Source: Phyllobacteriaceae bacterium (GTDB lineage: Bacteria; Pseudomonadota; Alphaproteobacteria; Rhizobiales; Devosiaceae). From it: a DNA stretch of 11,100 nt. Both the position numbers and the translations under genes were made by a program. The stretch's first letter is position 1. Each line of letters starts with the position of its first letter. The stretch is taken from the NCBI GenBank assembly GCA_012799265.1, contig JAAZLP010000011.1:1-11100 (forward strand). The letters run 5' to 3'. The notes beneath the pieces were generated by a model. That model saw only the letters and a program-made list of their open reading frames with translations. It did no database searches and was not told where the DNA came from. This document shows positions 1 to 5,973 of this stretch, in pieces.

Positions 1-488
1 GTGGTACCGCAGTCCAGGGTAATGATGAGACTGGCGCCGCCATCGATCAGCTTGTCCATGGCTGCAATATTGGGGCCATAGCCTTCGAAGATGCGGTCCG
101 GGATGTGCACCTGCGGCTCGATGCCGAAGTGTCGCAGATAGCGGGTCATCAGGGCGCAGGAACAGGCGCCGTCGACATCATAGTCACCAAAGAGTGCCAC
201 ACGCTCATTGTCAGCGATAGCGCGGGCGAGACGCTCCGCCAGATCATCCATCGCGGTTAGCGTTGATGGATTCGGCATCAGCGCCCGGATAGTAGGCTCC
301 AGCCATGTGGCAGCGTCGTCTATGGCAACTCCTCGCCCAGCGAGAACGCGAGACAGAATATCCGGAATGCCCAAACGCTGGGCTATCGCCCCCGCATTAC
401 GGACGGCGACGCTGTCCAGTCGGTCAACCCACGCGCGGCCGGTGACCGATTGGGTGACGTCCAGGAAAGTGCGCGGCGTTTCAAGCAT
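1..488 (-). CDS. recJ: RecJ single-stranded-DNA 5'-3' exonuclease, N-terminal part (cut by window edge)
   Basis: RecJ degrades single-stranded DNA 5' to 3' in recombination and mismatch/base-excision repair in the cytoplasm. The visible 162 residues start MLETPRTFLD and contain, at about residues 98-114, the DHH-family motif FGDYDVDGACSCALM, whose aspartates bind metal. Next come HIPDRIFEGYGPN (about 128-140) and ITLDCGT (156-162), the usual order in RecJ. The reading frame is open to base 1, so the rest of the gene (the family is usually about 570-600 residues) lies to the left. The ATG at 488 is chosen because it is the first Met in frame and gives a normal RecJ N-terminus. No strong ribosome-binding site is visible, but the gene begins only 9 bp after the glpX stop, so translational coupling is likely. 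Identity is secure; the exact start is less so. Confidence 0.93.
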   Translation of the reverse strand, partial: MLETPRTFLDVTQSVTGRAWVDRLDSVAVRNAGAIAQRLGIPDILSRVLAGRGVAIDDAATWLEPTIRALMPNPSTLTAMDDLAERLARAIADNERVALFGDYDVDGACSCALMTRYLRHFGIEPQVHIPDRIFEGYGPNIAAMDKLIDGGASLIITLDCGT

Positions 489-497
489 GGATGGCTG

Positions 498-1484
498 TTA
501 CCGCGCGTGACGCGCTCTGATCCAGCGGGTAGTCTGGCTCCAGCTGCGCATCACGACCGTAGACGTCTCTATTGAACCACGACGCAACTTGACGCCGTCG
601 ACCAGGGAACCATCAGTGACACCCGTGGCCGAAAAGAGCACATCGCCCGAGGCCAGATCGGTAACATCATAGATACGGTTGGGATCTTCGATACCCATCT
701 GCCGCGCCCGCAGCCTTTTGTCCGGGCTGTCGAGGATCAACTTGCCCTGCATGTGGCCGCCGATGCAGCGCAGGGCCGCTGCTGCGAGCACGCCTTCAGG
801 CGCACCACCGGAGCCGAGATAAATATCGACGCCGGTATCCGCGGTGTTGACGGCATGGATGACGCCGGCGATGTCGCCATCGCTCAGCAGCTTCACGGAG
901 ACCCCTGCCGTGCGGAGCTCTTCCAGCAGCCCTGCATGGCGCGGACGATCAAGCACGATGGCGGTAATTTCCGAAATGGGCACGCCCTTGGCCTTGGCCA
1001 GTGCCTTCACGTTTTCGGTCGCCGACCACTCGATGTTGACCGTCTCGGGCGCATAGTCGGCGCCGATAGCGATCTTGTGCATATAGACGTTACGGGCGAC
1101 ATTCAGCAGGCCGCCGCGCTCGGCCATGGCCAAGACCACAATGGAGTCGGGCTGGTTCTTGGCGCAGAGGGTCACCCCTTCCAGCGGGTCCACGGCGATG
1201 TCGACTTCGGGCCCCGGCCCCTCGCCTACCGGCTGACCGATATAGAGGTCGTCGCACTCATATTGCTCGCCCTCGCCAATGACGATGCGGCCGGAAATAT
1301 CAACCTTGTCGAGTTCGCTCTTCATCGCGGCAACGGCAGCCTCATCGGCTGCTTTCTCGTTACCTTTGCCACGCCAGTTGGCGGCCGCAATGGCGGCGCG
1401 TTCGGTGACGCGCACCATTTCAAGGGTTAGAGTCCGGTGCAGGTTGGACGCGCTCTTGCCGTCTTCAGCCTTGCTCAGCTTCAT
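498..1484 (-). CDS. glpX: Class II fructose-1,6-bisphosphatase (GlpX) with altered active-site residues
   Basis: GlpX hydrolyses fructose-1,6-bisphosphate to fructose-6-phosphate in gluconeogenesis and belongs to the lithium-sensitive phosphatase fold. The product is 328 residues, normal for the family. Family landmarks are TLEMVRVTE (20-28), AADEAAVAAMK (45-55), VIGEGE (68-73), VDIAVDPLEG (94-103), a PRH motif (181-183), GSGGAPEGV (224-232) and FSATGVTDG (284-292). The start at 1484 is preferred over an upstream in-frame ATG at 1589 because it has a good ribosome-binding site (GAGGGA, 6 nt upstream) and does not run into hom. Two positions are odd. The residue after DPLEG is Val104 where the family has the catalytic Thr (E. 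coli Thr90). The usual GEGE-x-DEAPMLY reads GEGEQYECDDLY, putting Tyr75 at the position of E. coli Asp61. The gene lies 37 bp after hom and 9 bp before recJ. The family call is firm; catalytic competence is uncertain. Confidence 0.93.
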   Translation of the reverse strand: MKLSKAEDGKSASNLHRTLTLEMVRVTERAAIAAANWRGKGNEKAADEAAVAAMKSELDKVDISGRIVIGEGEQYECDDLYIGQPVGEGPGPEVDIAVDPLEGVTLCAKNQPDSIVVLAMAERGGLLNVARNVYMHKIAIGADYAPETVNIEWSATENVKALAKAKGVPISEITAIVLDRPRHAGLLEELRTAGVSVKLLSDGDIAGVIHAVNTADTGVDIYLGSGGAPEGVLAAAALRCIGGHMQGKLILDSPDKRLRARQMGIEDPNRIYDVTDLASGDVLFSATGVTDGSLVDGVKLRRGSIETSTVVMRSWSQTTRWIRARHAR

Positions 1485-1521
1485 GGTCGTTCCCTCGAGC
1501 CCAGAGAGTCCGGCTGGACCG

Positions 1522-3030
1522 TCACAGCTTCTCGATGCGGATGAGTTGTGGTTCACCGGCAATGAAACCATCGGCGGCAATCTGTGCAAGCGCTTCGCGT
1601 ACGGATGATTCCAAAGTCTGTTGAGTAATCATCACGACGGTGCGGGTGGACGAACCGTCAGGCGCAATCGCCTTTGCGCCCAGATCGGACCGCTGGATGA
1701 CGGAATCAATCGAGATCGACTTCTCGCCCATGCGGGTCGTGATCGCCGCCAGAGCGCCCGGTACATCCTTGGCGCTGAGGCGGATATAGAAGCCGCCTGA
1801 ATGGGCGCGCTGCGGTGCTTCGGAGAATGGCAGCAGTTCCGCGCTGGGAACGCCCAGCGGCGGCACGCGCGTGCCGCGGGCGATGTCCAGAATATCGGAG
1901 AGCACTGACGAAGCCGTCGGCGGGCCACCTGCGCCCGGACCAGCCAGCAGCAGTTCGTGAACGTGGTCCGTTTCCAGCGCAACGGCGTTCATGACGCCAT
2001 CGACGCCGGCAATCGCGCTGCCCTTCGGCACAAATGTCGGGTGGACGCGCTGCTCGACACCGTCGCCCACGCGCTCGGCAATACCCAGGAGCTTGATCTT
2101 GTAGCCGAGATCCGCTGCGACCTGGATATCATGCTGGGTGATGCGCGAAATGCCTTCGACGCGCATGCGGTCCGGGGCGATCTCATAGCCAAAGCACAGC
2201 GTGGCGAGGATCGAGAGCTTGTGTGCTGTGTCAAAGCCTTCAACGTCGAATGTCGGATCGGCTTCAGCATAGCCGAGCGCCTGCGCGTCCTTGAGGCAGT
2301 CCGCGAAGGATATGCCTTCATTGCCCATACGCGTCAGAATGTAGTTGCAGGTGCCGTTCATGATGCCGAACACCTTGGCGATCCGCGCTGAACCGAGCCC
2401 CTCGCGTAACGTCTTGATGACGGGAATGCCCCCGGCAACTGCAGCTTCAAAACCGAGCTGGGTGCCAGATTCTTCCGCCATGCGCGCCAGCGCGACGCCG
2501 TGCTTGGCAAGTAGCGCCTTGTTGGCGGTCACAACGGGACGGCCGATTTCCAGCGCAGCTTTCACCGCAGCGAAGGCCGGACCATCTTCTCCGCCGATCA
2601 GTTCGACGAAGAGATCAATGCCGTCCCACTTGGCAAGCGCCACCGGGTCGTCGAACCACTCAAGCCCAGAAATATCAATGCCGCGATCTCGGGAACGAGA
2701 GCGCGCGGCAACAGCAACGACCTCCAGATTTCGGCCAAGTTTTCGCGTCAGCTCACCGCCGTCTTTCTGCAGGATCCGCACCAGCGTGGCGCCGACATTG
2801 CCTAGACCGGCAACACCAATACGCAGCGGCGCCTGACGATCTCCGTCGCCAAACTCAGCCATCGCCTTCAGGATGCGCGCACGTGTCTCGGTGCGTGGCT
2901 CGCGCCCGTCCCGCAGGTCGAAAACGAACAGCGGATCGCCGGCGACAACACGCCCAAACCGGGTCGGTGTCCACCCACGGGCAGAGATAAAGGATTCAAC
3001 GGCTTGGCGGAAAGATTGGATGTCGCTCAT
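1522..3030 (-). CDS. hom: Homoserine dehydrogenase with N-terminal HTH-like extension and C-terminal ACT domain
   Basis: The enzyme reduces aspartate-4-semialdehyde to homoserine with NAD(P)H, the branch step to threonine and methionine. In the 502-residue product the order is: an extra N-terminal segment (1-65); a Rossmann domain opening with RIGVAGLGNVG (70-80); the ANK motif (Lys171); the catalytic region FDVEGFDTAHKL with Asp267 and Lys271; and a C-terminal ACT domain (about 412-500) that in this family mediates threonine feedback. Ordinary Hom enzymes of this type are about 430-440 residues and start just before the Rossmann motif. The extra segment reads like a small alphaproteobacterial helix-turn-helix-type domain (TPTRFGR, GDPLFVFDLRDGREPR). 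The start at 3030 is the first ATG of the frame but has no strong ribosome-binding site. An internal ATG at 2862 (Met57), with AAGG very close upstream, could yield a conventional enzyme. The 96 bp upstream holds a small AGTAG/CTACT stem just after the rlmC stop and no convincing promoter. Confidence 0.95.
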   Translation of the reverse strand: MSDIQSFRQAVESFISARGWTPTRFGRVVAGDPLFVFDLRDGREPRTETRARILKAMAEFGDGDRQAPLRIGVAGLGNVGATLVRILQKDGGELTRKLGRNLEVVAVAARSRSRDRGIDISGLEWFDDPVALAKWDGIDLFVELIGGEDGPAFAAVKAALEIGRPVVTANKALLAKHGVALARMAEESGTQLGFEAAVAGGIPVIKTLREGLGSARIAKVFGIMNGTCNYILTRMGNEGISFADCLKDAQALGYAEADPTFDVEGFDTAHKLSILATLCFGYEIAPDRMRVEGISRITQHDIQVAADLGYKIKLLGIAERVGDGVEQRVHPTFVPKGSAIAGVDGVMNAVALETDHVHELLLAGPGAGGPPTASSVLSDILDIARGTRVPPLGVPSAELLPFSEAPQRAHSGGFYIRLSAKDVPGALAAITTRMGEKSISIDSVIQRSDLGAKAIAPDGSSTRTVVMITQQTLESSVREALAQIAADGFIAGEPQLIRIEKL

Positions 3031-3126
3031 AGTGGCGCCATCTGCATAGGAATTTGCCTAGAGGTCAATAGGAGTTTTGGCCCCAGACGCCCAGATGCAG
3101 TAGAAATAACAGCTACTTTCCTATTC

Positions 3127-4248
3127 CTACACCTTCCGCACGAGCAGAGCCATGATTTCATAGTGTTCAGTCTGCGGGAACATGTCGAAGAGGCGGACCT
3201 GCCTTACGTCGTAGGAATTGAGCGCTGCCAGATCACGCGCCAGAGTGACGGCGTTGCAGCTGGAATAAATCAGCGTGCTGGCGCCAGAGCCTTCCAAGGT
3301 CGCACAGAGCTTTTCGCCCAGCCCCCGCCTCGGCGGGTTTACAATGACCAGGTCACGATCCGAAGAGCCATCCAGCGCCGTCGCGTCGCCAACGGCGAAG
3401 GTCACTTTGCTCAAACCCGCTTCCGCCGCGCTTTGACGCGCCGACTGCACTGCGGGTTCACTGATCTCTACGCCATGGACTGTCCGTCCCGGCGCTGCGG
3501 CATGGAGGGCAAAGCCACCTACCCCGCAGTAAAGATCGAGCACAGACCTGGCCCCTGCCCCGTCCACCCATTCCCGAGCATGGCTATAGAGGCCCCTCGC
3601 GATCGCGGTGTTGGTTTGGAAAAAGCTTGCAGGCTTGAGCTGGAGAACGATGCCGCCCAGTGGCATCGGCAAGGCTTCAGCGCCCCCGAGATGGATTTCC
3701 TCCGGCCCTTCCAGCACAGCCTTGTGCTCGGGCAAGAGGTTAGCGGTCACGACGTGGAGCTGGGGCAGTGAAATGGCCAACTCAGACAGCCACTTTTTCA
3801 TCCTGCCCAAAGGCTCGGTGGATCGAAGCACGAAGCGCAGCATCAACTGCCCGTCGGAGGCTTCGGTCAGGTGAACAAACTTCAGTTCACCGCGCCGCGA
3901 CCCGACATCATATGGGGGTATCCGGGCCTTGGTGATGAAGGTCTTGATCGGCTCGAACGCGTTTCGGAGCCCCTGGGTGATCACCCCGCAGCCGGTGAGA
4001 TCGACTCCGTTCTGCGCAGGATCAAGAATGCCGAGTGTTGGCGTTTCGATAGTGCCGCCGACGACCATCTTGGCCTTGTTGCGAAACCCCGCCCATTGGC
4101 TGGTCACGGGCTCAAGCCATTCCGCGTCAGACCAGGCGGACAGCAATTCTTTGGCGTGATTGACCTTGCGATCAAGCTGGGCGCCATAGGGCATGCCCAT
4201 CAGTGTACAGGATCGGCAGACGCCGGCATCAAAATAACCGCATTGCAT
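3127..4248 (-). CDS. rlmC: 23S rRNA (uracil-C5)-methyltransferase, RlmC/RumB type
   Basis: RlmC uses S-adenosylmethionine to methylate C5 of a uracil in 23S rRNA (U747 in E. coli). With the ATG at 4248 the product is 373 residues, against 375 in E. coli. The four iron-sulfur cysteines fall at the same numbers as I recall for E. coli: Cys3, Cys11, Cys14 and Cys87. Further landmarks are GFRNKAKMVV (54-63), RRGELK (118-123), the SAM-binding DLYCGVGGF (238-246), NPPRRG (304-309), the nucleophile Cys331 in SSCNAVTLA, and Glu364 in FPQTEHYE as likely base. A GTG at 4272 would add 8 residues and has a slightly better GGGA upstream. I prefer 4248 because it gives the family's MQC start. The gene sits between the aminotransferase and hom with wider gaps than the rest of the cluster, suggesting insertion. 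An RlmD-like specificity cannot be excluded, but the N-terminus favours RlmC. Confidence 0.92.
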   Translation of the reverse strand: MQCGYFDAGVCRSCTLMGMPYGAQLDRKVNHAKELLSAWSDAEWLEPVTSQWAGFRNKAKMVVGGTIETPTLGILDPAQNGVDLTGCGVITQGLRNAFEPIKTFITKARIPPYDVGSRRGELKFVHLTEASDGQLMLRFVLRSTEPLGRMKKWLSELAISLPQLHVVTANLLPEHKAVLEGPEEIHLGGAEALPMPLGGIVLQLKPASFFQTNTAIARGLYSHAREWVDGAGARSVLDLYCGVGGFALHAAAPGRTVHGVEISEPAVQSARQSAAEAGLSKVTFAVGDATALDGSSDRDLVIVNPPRRGLGEKLCATLEGSGASTLIYSSCNAVTLARDLAALNSYDVRQVRLFDMFPQTEHYEIMALLVRKV

Positions 4249-4293
4249 TGCGGCACTCAGATCAGCAGCCACGCGTCTATCCCGGAAAAGACT

Positions 4294-4314
4294 GGAGGCG
4301 GCAGCGCCGCCCCC
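4294..4314 (-). terminator. Stem-loop after the aminotransferase stop; weak terminator or attenuator candidate
   Basis: The core is a perfect GGCGGC/GCCGCC stem (4297-4302 with 4306-4311) with a 3-nt loop, extended by two more G-C pairs beyond one mismatch. It begins about 10 nt after the aminotransferase stop codon. On the minus strand it is followed by TCCAGTCTTTTCC, which has only a short T run. It may partially terminate or stabilise the 3' end of the upstream message, making rlmC and downstream genes less expressed. Function is inferred from structure only. Confidence 0.35.
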
Positions 4315-4324
4315 AAAGTTTGGA

Positions 4325-5548
4325 TTACTTGGAGCCAGCGGTCAGCGGCACAACATTGCCCTGGCTGGCCTTGCCGCCGAGGAACTTCTTGATGTTGCGC
4401 GCGGCCTGGCGGATGCGGTGCTCGTTCTCGACGAAAGCGAGGCGAATGTACTGGTCGCCATATTCGCCAAAGCCTACGCCCGGTGCGACGCCGACGCCAG
4501 TTTCCTGGATCAACAGCTTGGCGAATTCCAGCGATCCCATATGGGCAAACTGTGCCGGGATAGGCGCCCAGGCAAACATGGTTGCCTTTGGAACCGGGAT
4601 ATCCCAGCCAGCGCGACCGAAGCTCTCAACCATTACATCGCGGCGGTACTTATAGATCTTGCGCACTTCTTCGATGACGTCGTCAGAGCCATTGAGAGCC
4701 GCGGTTGCCGCTACCTGGATTGGCGTGAAAGCACCGTAATCGAGATAGGACTTCACGCGGGCGAGCGCAGCGATCAGGCGTTCATTGCCGACGGCGAAGC
4801 CGACGCGCCAGCCCGGCATGGAATAGGTCTTGGACATCGAGGTGAACTCCACCGTGATGTCCATGGCGCCCGGCACCTGCAGAACGGACGGCGGGGGATC
4901 ATTCTCATCGAAATAGATCTCGGAATAGGCGAGATCCGAGAGGATGAAGATGTCGTTTGCCTTACAGTACTTGACCACCTCGGTGTAGAAATCCAGCGAC
5001 GCAGTATAGGCGGTCGGGTTGGCCGGATAGTTCAGAACGAGGGCGATGGGCTTGGGGATCGAGTGACGGACAGCCCGATCGAGCGAGCGCATGAAATCTT
5101 CGTTCGGATCAGCCGGCATGGAGCGAACGACGCCACCAGCCATGATGAAGCCAAACGAGTGGATCGGATAGGTCGGGTTCGGCACCAGCACTACGTCGCC
5201 CGGCGCGGTAATGGCCGAAGCCATGTTGGCAAAGCCTTCCTTGGAACCGAGCGTCGCGACAACCTGCGTGTCGGGATTGAGCTTCACGCCAAATCGGCGG
5301 CCATAATAGCTCGCCTGTGCCTTGCGCAGGCCGGGGATGCCGCGCGAGGTGGAATAGCGGTGCGTACGCCCGTCTTTCACCGTCTCCTGAAGCTTCGCGA
5401 CGATGTGCTCGGGCGTCGGCATGTCAGGATTGCCCATGCCCAGGTCGATGATGTCCACACCTTCGGCGCGCGCCTTTGCCTTGATCGGATCGATATGGGC
5501 AAACACATAGGGAGGCAGGCGGCGGATGCGGTGGAAATCGGTGCTCAT
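4325..5548 (-). CDS. alaC: AlaC-type class I/II PLP aminotransferase
   Basis: This cytoplasmic PLP enzyme resembles E. coli AlaC (glutamate-pyruvate aminotransferase) and the related LL-diaminopimelate aminotransferase-like group. In 407 residues one sees RIRRLPPYVF (7-16), DLGMGNPD (35-42), YSTSRGIPGLR (65-75), GSKEGFA (101-107), NYPANPT (173-179), SDLAYSEI (204-211), and the PLP-binding Lys240 in SMSKTYSMPGWRVGF. The substrate-carboxylate arginine is in QYIRLAF near the C-terminus. The ATG at 5548 has a good ribosome-binding site (AGAGGA, 4 nt upstream). A GGTCCC-GAAA-GGGATC hairpin with a GNRA loop (5561-5576) lies just before that site and could affect initiation. The gene heads the minus-strand cluster toward hom. 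In other alphaproteobacteria I recall the aminotransferase lying next to hom, which suggests a role in amino-acid nitrogen flow. Alanine versus aspartate or diaminopimelate specificity cannot be fixed from sequence. Confidence 0.88.
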   Translation of the reverse strand: MSTDFHRIRRLPPYVFAHIDPIKAKARAEGVDIIDLGMGNPDMPTPEHIVAKLQETVKDGRTHRYSTSRGIPGLRKAQASYYGRRFGVKLNPDTQVVATLGSKEGFANMASAITAPGDVVLVPNPTYPIHSFGFIMAGGVVRSMPADPNEDFMRSLDRAVRHSIPKPIALVLNYPANPTAYTASLDFYTEVVKYCKANDIFILSDLAYSEIYFDENDPPPSVLQVPGAMDITVEFTSMSKTYSMPGWRVGFAVGNERLIAALARVKSYLDYGAFTPIQVAATAALNGSDDVIEEVRKIYKYRRDVMVESFGRAGWDIPVPKATMFAWAPIPAQFAHMGSLEFAKLLIQETGVGVAPGVGFGEYGDQYIRLAFVENEHRIRQAARNIKKFLGGKASQGNVVPLTAGSK

Positions 5549-5659
5549 GTTGTCCTCTGTGATCCCTTTCGGGACCTGATCTGGCCGCGACGCGCTCAGG
5601 CGCCACGCCTCGAATAGGAAGGCGGATTATCGCGGAATTATGGTTGTAAGCGGGTTAAG

Positions 5660-5678
5660 CGTACCGACAATCGGTACG
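5660..5678. promoter_or_regulatory. Perfect 8-3-8 palindrome upstream of alaC, possible operator
   Basis: CGTACCGA-CAA-TCGGTACG is a perfect 8-bp inverted repeat with a 3-nt centre, the usual shape of a dimeric regulator's site. It lies 112 bp upstream of the alaC start and just upstream of the AT-rich boxes that could form the alaC -10. A transcription-factor operator is the best guess. It could instead fold as a short RNA hairpin. No second copy was noticed in the window. Confidence 0.4.
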
Positions 5679-5694
5679 GAGACAGGCATTTTCG

Positions 5695-5730
5695 GCTCTT
5701 CCCGGCCACCACGTGGCCATTGGGAAGAGC
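5695..5730 (-). other. Strong compound hairpin directly after a small-ORF stop
   Basis: The outer arms GCTCTTCCC (5695-5703) and GGGAAGAGC (5722-5730) pair perfectly. Inside them GGCCAC (5704-5709) and GTGGCC (5713-5718) pair around a 3-nt loop, leaving a single ATT bulge (5719-5721). This gives 15 base pairs, one of the strongest structures in the window. Neither strand has a proper T tract after it, so it is not a textbook intrinsic terminator. It may protect a 3' end, stop transcription weakly, or be a REP-like element. Confidence 0.5.
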
Positions 5731-5825
5731 TATCGGGCGTTCGCCGCGGCCGCAGCTGCCGCTGCGGTCAACAGAATGCTGGTGAGCGGAGCTCCAAAAC
5801 CTGCAAACGTGAACGGAGACGCCAT
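5730..5825 (-). CDS. Possible 31-residue hydrophobic small protein
   Basis: An ATG at 5825 opens a 31-codon frame ending TAG at 5730-5732. The product starts MASPFTFAGFGAPLTSILLT, continues with a run of eight alanines, and ends NAR. It is largely hydrophobic and could span or insert in a membrane or resemble a signal peptide. AAGGG lies 8 nt upstream of the ATG as a possible ribosome-binding site. The stop overlaps the first base of the strong hairpin at 5695-5730, which would fit a small transcription unit. I do not recognise the product. A chance ORF in GC-rich DNA is a real alternative, because GCN-rich stretches are easily produced by composition. Confidence 0.3.
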   Translation of the reverse strand: MASPFTFAGFGAPLTSILLTAAAAAAAANAR

Positions 5826-5973
5826 GTCTCTTGCCCTTAGAATTCATCTTTCGCGTCGGCGCATCGGCTCGACTTGAGTCTTCTTAGGAGTTCAAACCGA
5901 GCTTGTAAATGCTGCGCGTAGTCGGCATGTATCAACTTTACCGCGCGAGCGGAGACTTGTTTCGGGTAGGTGC

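Larger units (their letters stand above)
5549..5973. other. Divergent intergenic region between alaC and the glycosyltransferase
   Basis: These 425 bp separate divergent genes. I see an 8-3-8 palindrome, a 36-nt compound hairpin, a possible 31-codon ORF, and a GNRA hairpin in the alaC leader. AT-rich CATAAT and GATAAT boxes on the minus strand at about 5627-5645 could be alaC -10 elements, but no convincing -35 accompanies them. On the plus strand, TTGTAA about 70 nt before the glycosyltransferase start, followed 17 nt later by CATGTA, is a weak promoter candidate. Several longer open frames on both strands look random in composition and I do not call them genes. Confidence 0.5.

Noticed and set aside
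1485..1589. Upstream ATG that would extend GlpX by 35 residues
   Set aside because: The added residues overlap the end of hom and are unlike GlpX N-termini. The ATG at 1484 has a good ribosome-binding site and gives the family length.
3028..3048. Six-codon upstream ORF overlapping the hom start as ATGA
   Set aside because: It is too short and lacks threonine, methionine or isoleucine codon runs expected of an attenuation leader; chance is the simpler explanation.
3031..3126. Possible SAM or other riboswitch upstream of hom
   Set aside because: Only short stems (AGTAG/CTACT, AATAGG/CCTATT) were found and I could not match any known riboswitch core.
4418..5617. 399-codon open frame antisense to alaC
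   Set aside because: The minus-strand product is an unmistakable aminotransferase with its PLP lysine; the antisense frame is an artefact of codon bias.
5638..5847. Overlapping 66-69-codon open frames on both strands in the alaC-glycosyltransferase gap
   Set aside because: Their products look random in composition, lack recognisable motifs or good start signals, and run across the hairpin and palindrome.
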